Shown piece by piece: positions 25,933 through 34,528 of a stretch of DNA of 64,000 nt (position 1 is its first letter; the number at the start of each line of letters is the position of its first letter). The position numbers and the translations under genes were made by a program. This stretch comes from Pusillimonas sp. UBA3987 (GTDB taxonomy: Bacteria; Pseudomonadota; Gammaproteobacteria; Burkholderiales; Burkholderiaceae_B). Location of the stretch: positions 248,001 through 312,000 of the forward strand of contig DGCD01000011.1 in the NCBI GenBank assembly GCA_002384935.1. Reading direction: 5' to 3'. Under the pieces are notes generated by a model. The model had not been told where the DNA came from, did no database searches, and saw only the letters and a list, made by a program, of their open reading frames with translations.

Positions 25933-26808
25933 ATGCCCTTAGTAGATGCATTATTGTTTGGGCTGACCCTGGGAGGAGCCTACGCCTTGCTGGCGCTAGG
26001 CTTTAACCTGCAATACGGCGTGGCACGAATTTTGAATCTTGCTTACGGCGAGATGCTGATTCTGGCTGCGCTGGTTGCCATGGTCATGTTTACCCAGCTG
26101 GGAATTTCCCCGCTCGTTTCCACAGTGTTGCTCGGAACGCTGGCCGCAATCCTTGGCGCGTTTCTTTACCGTTATGCGTTGGTGCCGCTTGTGAAGCGAA
26201 GCCGTAGTCAGGAAGAGCTTGAAGGTGACAGTATTCTTGCGACCTTCGGCTTATTGTTCTTTCTTCAGGGGGTCATGCTGGCGCTCTTTGGCGGCAATTA
26301 TCTAAGTTATTCGTTCTTGTCGGTTGCCGTTGACGTGCTGGGCACGACAGTGTCGGCGAATCGTCTTATTGCGCTGTTGGCCGCGATTGTGTTTGCCCTT
26401 GGGCTTTACTGGATCTTGTTGCGAACGCGCGTGGGTACCGCACTGAGGGCGGTTGCGATAAATCCTGGGGCCGCACCCTTGGTGGGCATCAATGTCATTC
26501 GCATCGCGATGCTGGGTTTTGCCATGGGCACCGGCATGGTTGCGGCCGCCGGCGTGTTGTTGAGCATGTTCTCAACGTTCAGCGCCACCATGGGTGTGGT
26601 GTACACCATGAAGGCGTTGATCGTGGTCATTATGGGTGGCGTCGGTAATTTCGTGGGCTGTGTGATTGCGGCGCTTATGTTGGGGCTCATTGAGAGTTTT
26701 GTGTCGGCCTACGTCGATTCAGGCCTGACGCTTGCAGCCAACTATGCGATTTTCCTGCTTGTTCTGATTTTTCGTCCTGCCGGTCTTTTCGGGAGGGCTG
26801 TGTCGTGA
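25933..26808 (+). CDS. ABC transporter permease, LivH type
   Basis: A 291-residue inner membrane permease with about eight hydrophobic spans. The opening LLFGLTLGGAYALLALGFNLQYGVARILNLAYGEMLILAAL is the usual LivH start, and RAVAINPGAAPLVGINVIRI near residue 175 is the coupling region to the ATPase. The ATG follows GGAG by 5 nt. Its stop overlaps the LivM-type gene by 4 nt. It forms half of the membrane channel for the compound bound by the upstream Tat-exported protein. Confidence 0.92.
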   Translation: MPLVDALLFGLTLGGAYALLALGFNLQYGVARILNLAYGEMLILAALVAMVMFTQLGISPLVSTVLLGTLAAILGAFLYRYALVPLVKRSRSQEELEGDSILATFGLLFFLQGVMLALFGGNYLSYSFLSVAVDVLGTTVSANRLIALLAAIVFALGLYWILLRTRVGTALRAVAINPGAAPLVGINVIRIAMLGFAMGTGMVAAAGVLLSMFSTFSATMGVVYTMKALIVVIMGGVGNFVGCVIAALMLGLIESFVSAYVDSGLTLAANYAIFLLVLIFRPAGLFGRAVS

Positions 26809-27722
26809 AGCGATTAAAACCATTATCGATTTTGCTGTTTATCGCTGTCTTCGGGGTTCTGGCCGTTATCCCCCAGTTTACCAATGACTATATCGTGTCC
26901 TTGCTGATTGGCTTGTTAATGTACGCCAATCTTGCGACAGCCTGGGGCGTGTTCTGCGGCACAACCCGGCGTGTTTCATTGGCCACCGCCGCTTTTGTGG
27001 GGGTGGGGTGCTATACGGTGGCCCTGTTTTCAGAAACGTTGCCCTGGCCGGTGGTGCTGGTTCTGTCTGCGGTTTTTGGTGGTGTTCTGGCACTGCTGAT
27101 TGGTTTATGTACCTTGCGCCTGTCGGGTATGTACTTTGTGATCTTCACCTTTGGCGTGGCTGAAATGATTCGTCAGTTGGTGAACTGGTACGAATCCAAC
27201 ATTAGTGAGTCTGTCGGGCGTTATATCTTTCTTGATGTTACATCGGCCCAGATCTATTGGCAGCTTCTGGTTCTGTTTGCCTTGGTTTGGATACTGGGGG
27301 CTTGGCTATCGCGTTCGCGATTGGGCTTCGCGTTGCGCCTGATCGGAGAGGATCAGGTTGCTGCCGGCAACTGTGGCATTAATACGGTAAGGGTCCGGTT
27401 GCTTGTCTTCGTTGGCACATCAATGATTATGTCGATTGTGGGTGCAATTATTGCGCCGCGCTGGGCTTATATCGAACCGTCGATCGCATTTAATGCATTG
27501 GTCTCGTTTCAGGTGCTGGTCATGGCGCTGTTGGGTGGAATCGCCTTGTATTTCGGACCGGTCATTGGCGTGGTACCGCTGATTCTTGCTTTTGAAGTAC
27601 TGACCAAATACTTCCCGGATCATTTCAGCATGGTGCTTGGGGCGATCTTTCTGATCATTGTGTATTGGTTGCCGGGCGGTATTCTGGGTCTGTTGCGCCG
27701 AAGGGGGGTGATACGTGGCTGA
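26805..27722 (+). CDS. ABC transporter permease, LivM type
   Basis: A 305-residue permease with multiple membrane spans. Typical LivM features are the FCGTTRRVSLATAAFVGVGCYTVALF segment (about residues 46-70) and the coupling loop GFALRLIGEDQVAAGNCGINTVRVRLL. It starts with GTG in a GTGA overlap with the LivH-type gene and overlaps the following ATPase gene by 8 nt, indicating tight translational coupling through the operon. Confidence 0.92.
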   Translation: MKRLKPLSILLFIAVFGVLAVIPQFTNDYIVSLLIGLLMYANLATAWGVFCGTTRRVSLATAAFVGVGCYTVALFSETLPWPVVLVLSAVFGGVLALLIGLCTLRLSGMYFVIFTFGVAEMIRQLVNWYESNISESVGRYIFLDVTSAQIYWQLLVLFALVWILGAWLSRSRLGFALRLIGEDQVAAGNCGINTVRVRLLVFVGTSMIMSIVGAIIAPRWAYIEPSIAFNALVSFQVLVMALLGGIALYFGPVIGVVPLILAFEVLTKYFPDHFSMVLGAIFLIIVYWLPGGILGLLRRRGVIRG

Positions 27723-28449
27723 TGCATTACTCCAGGTAAAAGGGCTTGAGCGCCGGTTCGGCGGGTTGAGAGCCGTTGATGGGCTATCGCTTGACGTGCG
27801 GCCCGGTGAAATTGTTGGACTGCTGGGCCCGAACGGTTCGGGCAAAACGACGGCAATCAATTTGATCAGCGGGGTGCTCGAACCAAACGCCGGTTCCATC
27901 AAGGTCAACGGGCATGAAGTGGCCGGCATGCCCTCGTATCGCATTTCCTCATACGGCATTAGCCGTACATACCAGTTAGTGCGGCTCTTCAGCGGCATGA
28001 CGGTGCGCCAGAACGTGGTGGCAGGCATGGCGTTTGTACATGACCATGATTTCGGTTCGAAGGCTGATGAAAAGGCCGATGCGTTGCTGGCCAAGGTGGG
28101 GCTTGCAGGCCAGGGAGGCCTGCTGGCTGGCGATCTTACCTATATGAATCAGAAAAAGGTCGAGCTTGCGCGTGCGTTGGCCAGCCGACCCAAATTGCTG
28201 CTGCTTGACGAATGGTTGGCAGGGTTGAACCCGACTGAGTTGATCGATGCCATGAAACTGGTTGCCTCTATCATGCAAGAGAATATTTCCATTGTGATGG
28301 TCGAGCACGTTATTGAGGCTGTTCGTTCGTTATGTGACCGCTGTGTGGTTATGAGCGCAGGCACGCCTATTGCTTCGGGCACGCCCGCCGAAGTGCTGGC
28401 TGATCCCGAAGTGATTCGTGCCTATCTGGGAGAAGACGAAGATGCTTGA
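27715..28449 (+). CDS. ABC transporter ATP-binding protein, LivG type
   Basis: A 244-residue ATPase with Walker A GPNGSGKTT (about residues 40-48), Q-loop, and Walker B LLLLDEWLAGLNP. The signature motif position is occupied by the degenerate sequence DLTYMNQKKVELARAL rather than LSGGQ, which is common in LivG proteins. It starts at GTG 27715 inside the end of the LivM-type gene and overlaps the next ATPase by 8 nt. Confidence 0.92.
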   Translation: MADALLQVKGLERRFGGLRAVDGLSLDVRPGEIVGLLGPNGSGKTTAINLISGVLEPNAGSIKVNGHEVAGMPSYRISSYGISRTYQLVRLFSGMTVRQNVVAGMAFVHDHDFGSKADEKADALLAKVGLAGQGGLLAGDLTYMNQKKVELARALASRPKLLLLDEWLAGLNPTELIDAMKLVASIMQENISIVMVEHVIEAVRSLCDRCVVMSAGTPIASGTPAEVLADPEVIRAYLGEDEDA

Positions 28450-29149
28450 AGTTAAGGCATTAAGTGCCTGGTATGGCATGCATAAAGCGTTGGATGACGT
28501 TTCGTTGAATGTGCAGCGTGGCGAGGTGGTAACTGTATTGGGCGCCAATGGTGCCGGAAAATCCACGCTGCTTAAGGCGCTGGCGGGCCTGATTCCCGTT
28601 TCGAAAGAAGCGCAAATTAATCTGGATGGACGATCTTTGTGTCCTTTGCGCGATTTTGAGCGTGTTGATTCCGGGGTGGCGCTAGTGCCCGAGGGGCGAG
28701 GCATTTTCGGCGAACTGACGGTGCGCGAGAATCTGTTCATGGGGGCGTATCCAAAGCGTGCGCGCGCCGGTGAAACAGAAAACCTGGCGCGTATTCTATC
28801 ATTGTTCCCACGCTTGAACGAGCGCCTATCGCAAACGGCACGAACAATGAGTGGGGGCGAGCAGCAAATGGTGGCAATCGGCCGCGCGCTGATGTCCAAC
28901 CCCGAGGTCTTGTTGCTCGATGAGCCTTCCTTGGGCTTGTCCCCGTTAATGGTTTCCGAACTATTTAAAACCCTGGCCCGGGTCTGTGAAACGGGTGTCA
29001 CCATTCTGATGGTGGAGCAGAACGCCAAACGCAGCTTGAAATTGTCCGATCGTGGTTACTTGATTGAGCAGGGACGGATTGTCGGTACGGGAACGGCTCG
29101 GGATCTCTTGAACGACGAGTCGGTAAAGAAGGCTTATTTGGGGGGGTAG
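28442..29149 (+). CDS. ABC transporter ATP-binding protein, LivF type
   Basis: A 235-residue ATPase with Walker A GANGAGKST, signature MSGGEQQMVAIGRALM and Walker B VLLLDEPSLGLSP. The ATG at 28442 lies inside the end of the LivG-type gene and has GAAGACGAAG in front. It is the last gene of the dehydrogenase-transporter operon. A GC-rich hairpin without a T-run (29173-29206) follows. Confidence 0.92.
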   Translation: MLEVKALSAWYGMHKALDDVSLNVQRGEVVTVLGANGAGKSTLLKALAGLIPVSKEAQINLDGRSLCPLRDFERVDSGVALVPEGRGIFGELTVRENLFMGAYPKRARAGETENLARILSLFPRLNERLSQTARTMSGGEQQMVAIGRALMSNPEVLLLDEPSLGLSPLMVSELFKTLARVCETGVTILMVEQNAKRSLKLSDRGYLIEQGRIVGTGTARDLLNDESVKKAYLGG

Positions 29150-29172
29150 ATCAGTGTCTGGTTTGCAGCGAA

Positions 29173-29206
29173 CCCCTTGCAGTCATTCTGCGCAGAAGGC
29201 AAGGGG
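29173..29206 (+). terminator. Possible weak terminator after the transporter operon
   Basis: CCCCTTGC and GCAAGGGG form an 8-bp stem with an inner CTGCGCAG palindrome. No T-run follows on either strand, so termination efficiency is doubtful. It separates the operon from the convergent cupin gene. Confidence 0.4.
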
Positions 29207-29230
29207 GCTGATTAGTGCGGCTTGCGTCTT

Positions 29231-29788
29231 TTATTGACGTTTGGCGCCAATCAGTACAAACAACATGGTTACGGCTGTGTCGCCTTTGTTACGCCAGCCG
29301 TGACGCGCGCCATTTTGAATGACGACATCGTGCTTTTTCAGATGAACCTCTTCGCCGGTGCCCAGATCAAGCCATACCTCGCCTTCCAGAACGACGGCAT
29401 AGTCGACTGTATCGGTCGTGTGCATGGCCGGATCATCCATTTCGAATGTCTGGGCGAGCCCCGGTGTTTTCTGAGCCACTTCGGCCCCGAATGCCGCACC
29501 ATCGAATGATGGGTCGCCCATCAAGGCGTCGGGAGGGAAAGTGACAATCATGAAACGTGTCCCGCCGACCGGGGGCAGGAAGTTTGTAGTAGGTTCCACA
29601 GGGTCGGCCGCCAGTTCTGCGGTACCCACTTCAGGCTGGGCCGGTGTTGCCCATAAAAGGGTATTGGCGAATGCGGGGTGATTGTCGAAAGCGCGCACTG
29701 ATTGGGTATCGCTGAGCACGCCTGGCTTGCCGTTTTTGTTGCCGACGACCACGCGGCGGATCGGTTGGGGTGATTTGGTTTGAGTCAT
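29231..29788 (-). CDS. Cupin domain protein
   Basis: A 185-residue single-domain cupin. The metal-site motif 1 is degenerate, around DDPAMHTTDTVDYAVVLEGEVWLDL (about residues 115-140), and motif 2 follows in HDVVIQNGARHGWRNKG. The first 90 residues form an N-terminal extension common in cupins of catabolic clusters. It is divergent from the DUF1185 gene across a region with the TATGCATA operator. Enzyme or binding role cannot be decided. Its start has AAGGAGACGAG, the same ribosome binding context as the alcohol dehydrogenase gene. Confidence 0.8.
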   Translation of the reverse strand: MTQTKSPQPIRRVVVGNKNGKPGVLSDTQSVRAFDNHPAFANTLLWATPAQPEVGTAELAADPVEPTTNFLPPVGGTRFMIVTFPPDALMGDPSFDGAAFGAEVAQKTPGLAQTFEMDDPAMHTTDTVDYAVVLEGEVWLDLGTGEEVHLKKHDVVIQNGARHGWRNKGDTAVTMLFVLIGAKRQ

Positions 29789-29806
29789 GCTCGTCTCCTT
29801 TTAAGT

Positions 29807-29943
29807 TTTATGCGTATTCTTAATAATTATGTATATTATTTCGATGGCGAGCAATAGGATTAACCCCACGTGATTCATTATTTATGGGTTGTTAAAGCGT
29901 ATTTTATGGTTATTACTTATGCATAAAATATTAATTTATGCAT
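29807..29943. promoter_or_regulatory. Candidate GntR/FCD operator cluster in the cupin/DUF1185 divergent promoter
   Basis: ATGCATAAA (29919-29927) and TTTATGCAT (29935-29943) are perfect 9-bp arms; the left one contains TATGCATA at 29918-29925. Two near matches, TATGCGTA (29809-29816) and TATGTATA (29828-29835), lie closer to the cupin start. The core matches the two operators flanking the regulator gene. Confidence 0.55.
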
Positions 29944-30006
29944 TAAAATTGGTGGTGCGTATCACCGGTTGCATTTCTTATTCGTATTCACTCGGAACAT
30001 ATACAC

Positions 30007-30585
30007 ATGTCTTTTATTGATATTCGCAAGCAAAGCCTCAATATTGAAACGATCTATCACGAGGGAGGGGCCAGATCAGCGCATCCTGTGCGCGTGGCAA
30101 CGGCCGCAGCCGTTATCCGCAACCCTTATGCCGGGGAGTATCAGGAAGACCTGATGCCGTTTATGACGGCGTTGCGCGAGTTGGGCTCGATGCTGTCAGC
30201 CGAGCTGGTAAATGCGCTTGGTGCAGACGAGATCGAAGTGTACGGCAAAGGCGCGATCGTGGGGGTGAATGGCGAACTTGAGCATGGTGCCGTATGGCAC
30301 GAGGCAGGCGGTTGGGCTTTACGTGCGGCATTGGGGGAACCCAAAGCCATGGTCCCCTCGGCCAAGGCCGTGGCGTCGGCCGGTTATCGTCTGGTTGTTC
30401 CGCTGCATTACATTCACGCCGCCTACGTGCGCAGCCATTACACCATCGGGGAAGTCGGCATTCAGGATGCGCCGCGACCCAATGAAATTCTGTTTGCGTT
30501 GCTTGCGGGTACTGGCGGACGCGTTCATGCGCGTTTGGGCGGGCTGACCAAAGAAAACGTCAGCGTACATGACGGGCAGCGATAA
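30007..30585 (+). CDS. DUF1185 'amino acid synthesis' family protein
   Basis: A 192-residue protein of the DUF1185 family, named in databases for amino acid synthesis without firm biochemistry. Visible features are RVATAAAVIRNPYAGEYQEDL near the N-terminus, LGADEIEVYGKGAIVGVNGELEHGA in the middle and a final GGRVHARLGGLTKENVSVHDGQR. Members often lie in clusters that degrade small aromatic or heterocyclic compounds. Here the monooxygenase follows after 55 nt, and the operator cluster is upstream. Confidence 0.75.
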   Translation: MSFIDIRKQSLNIETIYHEGGARSAHPVRVATAAAVIRNPYAGEYQEDLMPFMTALRELGSMLSAELVNALGADEIEVYGKGAIVGVNGELEHGAVWHEAGGWALRAALGEPKAMVPSAKAVASAGYRLVVPLHYIHAAYVRSHYTIGEVGIQDAPRPNEILFALLAGTGGRVHARLGGLTKENVSVHDGQR

Positions 30586-30640
30586 ACAGAATGCATTCAG
30601 GCCCCCGCGGGCTTAGTGTGGAAATAGCAAGGCAAGCAAT

Positions 30641-32221
30641 ATGAATCATTACGATGTCATTATTACCGGGTTTGGCCCAACGGGCGCCACGTTGGCGAAT
30701 CTGCTCGTTGCGCGTGGTCTTTCGGTGGCCGTGTTCGACAGGTTGCCGGACCTGTACCCGCTACCCCGCGCCATCGGCATAGATCACGAGGGTTTGCGCA
30801 TTATGCAGGAAGTTGGCATTGCCGACGCGTTGCAGGACTCTATCGCTTCTTATCGTCCCAGCGAGTATCGTGGCGTTGACGGGCAGCCGATTCTGCGCCT
30901 TGATTCCGCTCCTGCTCCGCACCGCCTTGGTTGGGCACCCAACTACGTTTTCAATCAGCCTGCACTTGAGCGTACCTTGCGTGATCGGTTGGCTGGGCGA
31001 GATGGAGCGGCTGTTTTTCTTGAGGCCGAAGTGGTTGATAGCGGCCAGGATGCCGGTTCGGCCTGGGTTGATGTCAGGCTCATGGGCCAGGCGAGCGTGA
31101 CGCGTTATAGCACTGCTTATCTGGTTGCTTGCGATGGTGGCGGTAGCGCTATTCGAAAGCGGTTGGGCCTCGAGCTGGAAGATCTGGGTTTTGATGAGGC
31201 CTGGCTGGTGATTGATGCCATCGTCAATGACGATAAATTGGCGGATCTACCCGATACCCAAGTACAGTATTGTGAACCCGACCGCCCTTGTACCTTTGTG
31301 GTGGGGCCGGGTAATCATCGACGCTGGGAGGTTATGTTGCTGCCTGGTGAGCAAAGCGCGGGAGACTATCCGGAAGCGGTGTTATGGCCGCTGTTGTCGC
31401 GTTGGTTAAAGCCGGGCGAGGGGCGCCTGTGGCGTCATGCCGCGTATCGCTTTCATGGCCTGGTTGCGCGAAACTGGCGTAAAGGGCGCACTCTCCTGGC
31501 TGGTGATGCGGCTCACATGACGCCGCCGTTTATGGCTCAAGGCATGGTTCAGGGCATGCGTGACGCGCTCAATCTCGCCTGGAAACTGGAACGGGTATTG
31601 AAGGGTATGGCAAGTGATGCCCTTCTTGATTCGTACGAGCGTGAGCGTCACCCGCATGTGGTGGCGACAACAAATGCTGCCATGGACCTGGGTCGGATCA
31701 TTTGTGAAAAAGATCCGGAAAAAGCGCGTCAGCGAGACGTCGACCTGCGTGCCAGGCAAGGTGGTATTGTTAAAACCACCATTCGCCAGAATATGATTCC
31801 GGGTTTGACGTCTGGCTTGATCGACGAAACAGCGCCAGGGGCGGGCGAATTGTTTCCGCAGCCGCGCGTTGTTGTTCAGGATGGCGATAGACAAAGCACA
31901 GGTTGGCTGGATGACTTTGTCGGGGCGCGTTCTTGTTTGTTGTCGATTGGCGAATGCTCGCAAGCAGATTCGATTCGCTTACAAGACATGGCGCAACGAA
32001 TAAACGCGACGTTGATATGTATTTGTGTCGAACAGAATAATGCCTTGTCGTGCCCAGGCATGCTCGCAAAGGAAGACGGTGCGGTAATGGCACCCTGGCT
32101 TGCATCATTGGGTTGCCGCTATGTTATTTCCCGGCCGGATCATTATGTATATGGCGCTGCGCCCGACATGTCCGCGTTAGAGCGACTGGTGAGTGCTTAT
32201 GCGCAAGGCCTGGGTGGTTGA
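30641..32221 (+). CDS. FAD-dependent monooxygenase, MhpA-like
   Basis: A 526-residue group A flavoprotein hydroxylase resembling 3-(3-hydroxyphenyl)propionate hydroxylase MhpA. The FAD-binding GFGPTGATLANLLVARG (residues 11-27) is the dinucleotide motif. A middle region ACDGGGSAIRKRLG provides the DG motif, and LLAGDAAHMTPPFMAQGMVQGM (about 287) is the second FAD motif. A C-terminal thioredoxin-like domain completes the family length. No ring-cleaving dioxygenase lies in the window, so the downstream steps are elsewhere. Confidence 0.87.
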   Translation: MNHYDVIITGFGPTGATLANLLVARGLSVAVFDRLPDLYPLPRAIGIDHEGLRIMQEVGIADALQDSIASYRPSEYRGVDGQPILRLDSAPAPHRLGWAPNYVFNQPALERTLRDRLAGRDGAAVFLEAEVVDSGQDAGSAWVDVRLMGQASVTRYSTAYLVACDGGGSAIRKRLGLELEDLGFDEAWLVIDAIVNDDKLADLPDTQVQYCEPDRPCTFVVGPGNHRRWEVMLLPGEQSAGDYPEAVLWPLLSRWLKPGEGRLWRHAAYRFHGLVARNWRKGRTLLAGDAAHMTPPFMAQGMVQGMRDALNLAWKLERVLKGMASDALLDSYERERHPHVVATTNAAMDLGRIICEKDPEKARQRDVDLRARQGGIVKTTIRQNMIPGLTSGLIDETAPGAGELFPQPRVVVQDGDRQSTGWLDDFVGARSCLLSIGECSQADSIRLQDMAQRINATLICICVEQNNALSCPGMLAKEDGAVMAPWLASLGCRYVISRPDHYVYGAAPDMSALERLVSAYAQGLGG

Positions 32222-32242
32222 CGAGCAATCGGGGGAGTTCGC

Positions 32243-32785
32243 TTAACTGCCTTTGCCTGGATTACGCCACATTGCTTCCTTGTCGTTCAATATGCGGGCC
32301 AGCACGAAGCACAAATCAGACAGCCGGTTCAAGTATTGTTTCACAGCTTCAGAAACAGCCTCATGTTGACTAAGTGAAATGACACTGCGCTCGGCGCGGC
32401 GACATACGGTGCGAGTCAGGTGTGCCAGGGCAGTGGCGCGTGTTCCGCCTGGCAACACGAATTCCTTCAACGGCCGCAGTGTCGTATTGAATTTTTTCAG
32501 CGCCTGGTCCAACTGCGAAATTTGTTCTGTTTGTATCCCGGTGTAGCCGGGCAGACACAGTTCGGCGCCGACACTGAATAAATCATGTTGAATCTGTTCA
32601 AGCAGGACATCGATTTCTTCGCTTAGCGGTTCGGCGCGCCATAAACCGATCATGCTGTTCAACTCGTCGACATCGCCCATGGCCTGGACCCGCGGCGCAT
32701 GTTTTTCAATGCGTGTGCCGTCCCCCAGCGCGGTGGTGCCATCGTCTCCGGTGCGTGTTGCAATAACTGACAGTCTATTTGCCAT
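32243..32785 (-). CDS. Cob(I)alamin adenosyltransferase, PduO/MMAB type
   Basis: A 180-residue PduO-type ATP:cob(I)alamin adenosyltransferase making coenzyme B12. The N-terminal ATP loop TRTGDDGTTALGDGTRIEKH (residues 10-29), GDVDELNSMIG, and the C-terminal CRRAERSVISL and NRLSDLCFVLAR motifs are all present. It stands alone, convergent with the monooxygenase and divergent from the CusF-like gene. Confidence 0.93.
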   Translation of the reverse strand: MANRLSVIATRTGDDGTTALGDGTRIEKHAPRVQAMGDVDELNSMIGLWRAEPLSEEIDVLLEQIQHDLFSVGAELCLPGYTGIQTEQISQLDQALKKFNTTLRPLKEFVLPGGTRATALAHLTRTVCRRAERSVISLSQHEAVSEAVKQYLNRLSDLCFVLARILNDKEAMWRNPGKGS

Positions 32786-32856
32786 GGTGAGTGCCCAGTG
32801 TTGGTATGATGTATTTGAATGTATTGTATTTTTCTAACAAAAGCAGGAGTGGCACA

Positions 32857-33165
32857 ATGGTTTGGTCGCGCAGAAAAGCGATTTCCGGTTTGGCAGCAAT
32901 AGCTGGCGTATTAGTTGCGTCTTCCTTTGCGCCGGCGCGGGCCCAGCAGGCCACCGCTTCCGGAAAAGTGCGCCGGGTCAACCCGTCGGACGGCAAAATT
33001 ACAATTATGCATGGCGAAATCGTCGAGCTGAAGCTGCCCGCAATGACGCTGGTTTATCGCGCCGAGCCTCAGTTGATCCAGGAAATTCAGCCCGGCGATC
33101 AGGTCACGTTTACAGTTGTACGTCAAAATGGCAACTACGTGATTATCGAGATTCGCAAGGGCTGA
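32857..33165 (+). CDS. CusF-like periplasmic copper-binding domain protein
   Basis: A 102-residue protein with a signal peptide (cleavage near ARAQQ, residue 30) and a small OB-like barrel of the CusF family: GKVRRVNPSDGKITIMHGE, then LPAMTLVY. Compared with E. coli CusF, the metal-ligand His and the first Met are kept, but the Trp and the second Met are both Leu. No efflux pump genes adjoin it. CAGGAG precedes the ATG at 32857. Copper or silver binding is possible but may be weak. Confidence 0.75.
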   Translation: MVWSRRKAISGLAAIAGVLVASSFAPARAQQATASGKVRRVNPSDGKITIMHGEIVELKLPAMTLVYRAEPQLIQEIQPGDQVTFTVVRQNGNYVIIEIRKG

Positions 33166-33181
33166 TTACTTCCTGGGATTT

Positions 33182-34513
33182 TTACAGTACGTAGCGTGCG
33201 AGGTCTTCTTTGCCTGCAACATCTTCCAACTGTTTGTTTACGTACGAAGTATCAATGACAATGGTTTTGCCGCCATTGGACGTTGCCTCGTAAGACAGCT
33301 CTTCAAGCAGTTTCTCCATTACCGTATGCAGGCGACGAGCCCCAATATTCTCGGTGCGCTCATTCACTTCAAAAGCCAGTTCCGCCAAGCGCTGAATGCC
33401 GTCGTCGGTAAACTCCAGGTTGACTTCTTCGGTTGCCATCAGTGCGCAGTATTGCTTGGTGAGTGACGCGTCGGTATCACATAGAATACGTACGAAATCC
33501 TGTGCCGTCAGCGAGTCGAGCTCAACGCGTATCGGGAATCGGCCCTGGAGCTCGGGAATCAGGTCGGATGGGCGAGCCAGGTGAAATGCGCCCGATGCGA
33601 TGAACAGAATATGATCTGTTTTGACGACGCCGTATTTGGTGTTTACGCTGGTTCCTTCCACTAAGGGCAAAAGGTCGCGCTGAACGCCCTGGCGGGAGAC
33701 ATCGCCACTGGTTTGTTCCTGGCGTGTGGTGATCTTGTCGATTTCATCCAGGAAAACGATGCCGTTTTGTTCGGCGTTGGCAATGGCCGTACTGCGCAGG
33801 TCTTCTTCATTGACACGCCGGGCAGCTTCTTCGTCGGTGATCAGGCGAAAGGCCTCTTTCACCGTCATTTTGCGGCTTTTCTTCTTCTCGCGTCCCATTC
33901 CGGCGAACATGCCTTTAAGCTGCTCGGTCATTTCCTCCATGCCGGGCGGCGCCATAATCTCCATCTGGGGCATGGGCTGTTCAACTTCGATTTCGATTTC
34001 GGTATCGTCGAGCTGGCCTTCCCGCAGGCGTTTACGGAAAGTTTGCCGGGCTGTGTTCTCTTCGCGTTGGGGTTGGCCTTGTGCGTCACGGGCGGGCGGG
34101 ATCAAGACATCAAGGATACGGTCTTCTGCCGCGTCTTCGGCTTGTGTCCTGACCCGTTTCATTTCAATTTCGCGGGTTTGTTTGATTGAAATGTCGACGA
34201 GGTCACGAATAATGGTGTCGACATCACGCCCTACATAACCGACCTCCGTGAACTTGGTCGCTTCAATTTTGATAAAAGGGGCGTTAGCTAGTTTGGCAAG
34301 GCGTCGCGCAATCTCGGTTTTACCGACCCCGGTGGGGCCGATCATCAGAATGTTCTTCGGTACAATTTCGTTGCGCAAAGGCTGTGGCACCTGCTGGCGA
34401 CGCCAGCGGTTACGCAAGGCAACTGCGACGGATCGTTTAGCCTTTTTCTGGCCGACAATATGTTTGTCGAGTTCGGAGACAATTTCCCCGGGGGTCATGT
34501 TCAGCGCGGACAT
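33182..34513 (-). CDS. hslU: ATP-dependent protease ATPase subunit HslU
   Basis: A 443-residue AAA+ unfoldase that feeds HslV. It opens MTPGEIVSELDKHIVGQKKAKRSVA; Walker A is GPTGVGKTE (about residue 55) and Walker B is GIVFLDEIDKI. The I-domain between them (about 110-240) is present. The C-terminal SYVNKQLEDVAGKEDLARYVL tail, ending in the residues that insert into HslV, is intact. It lies 15 nt after hslV on the minus strand. Confidence 0.97.
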   Translation of the reverse strand: MSALNMTPGEIVSELDKHIVGQKKAKRSVAVALRNRWRRQQVPQPLRNEIVPKNILMIGPTGVGKTEIARRLAKLANAPFIKIEATKFTEVGYVGRDVDTIIRDLVDISIKQTREIEMKRVRTQAEDAAEDRILDVLIPPARDAQGQPQREENTARQTFRKRLREGQLDDTEIEIEVEQPMPQMEIMAPPGMEEMTEQLKGMFAGMGREKKKSRKMTVKEAFRLITDEEAARRVNEEDLRSTAIANAEQNGIVFLDEIDKITTRQEQTSGDVSRQGVQRDLLPLVEGTSVNTKYGVVKTDHILFIASGAFHLARPSDLIPELQGRFPIRVELDSLTAQDFVRILCDTDASLTKQYCALMATEEVNLEFTDDGIQRLAELAFEVNERTENIGARRLHTVMEKLLEELSYEATSNGGKTIVIDTSYVNKQLEDVAGKEDLARYVL

Positions 34514-34528
34514 AATTTGCTTTTTCAG

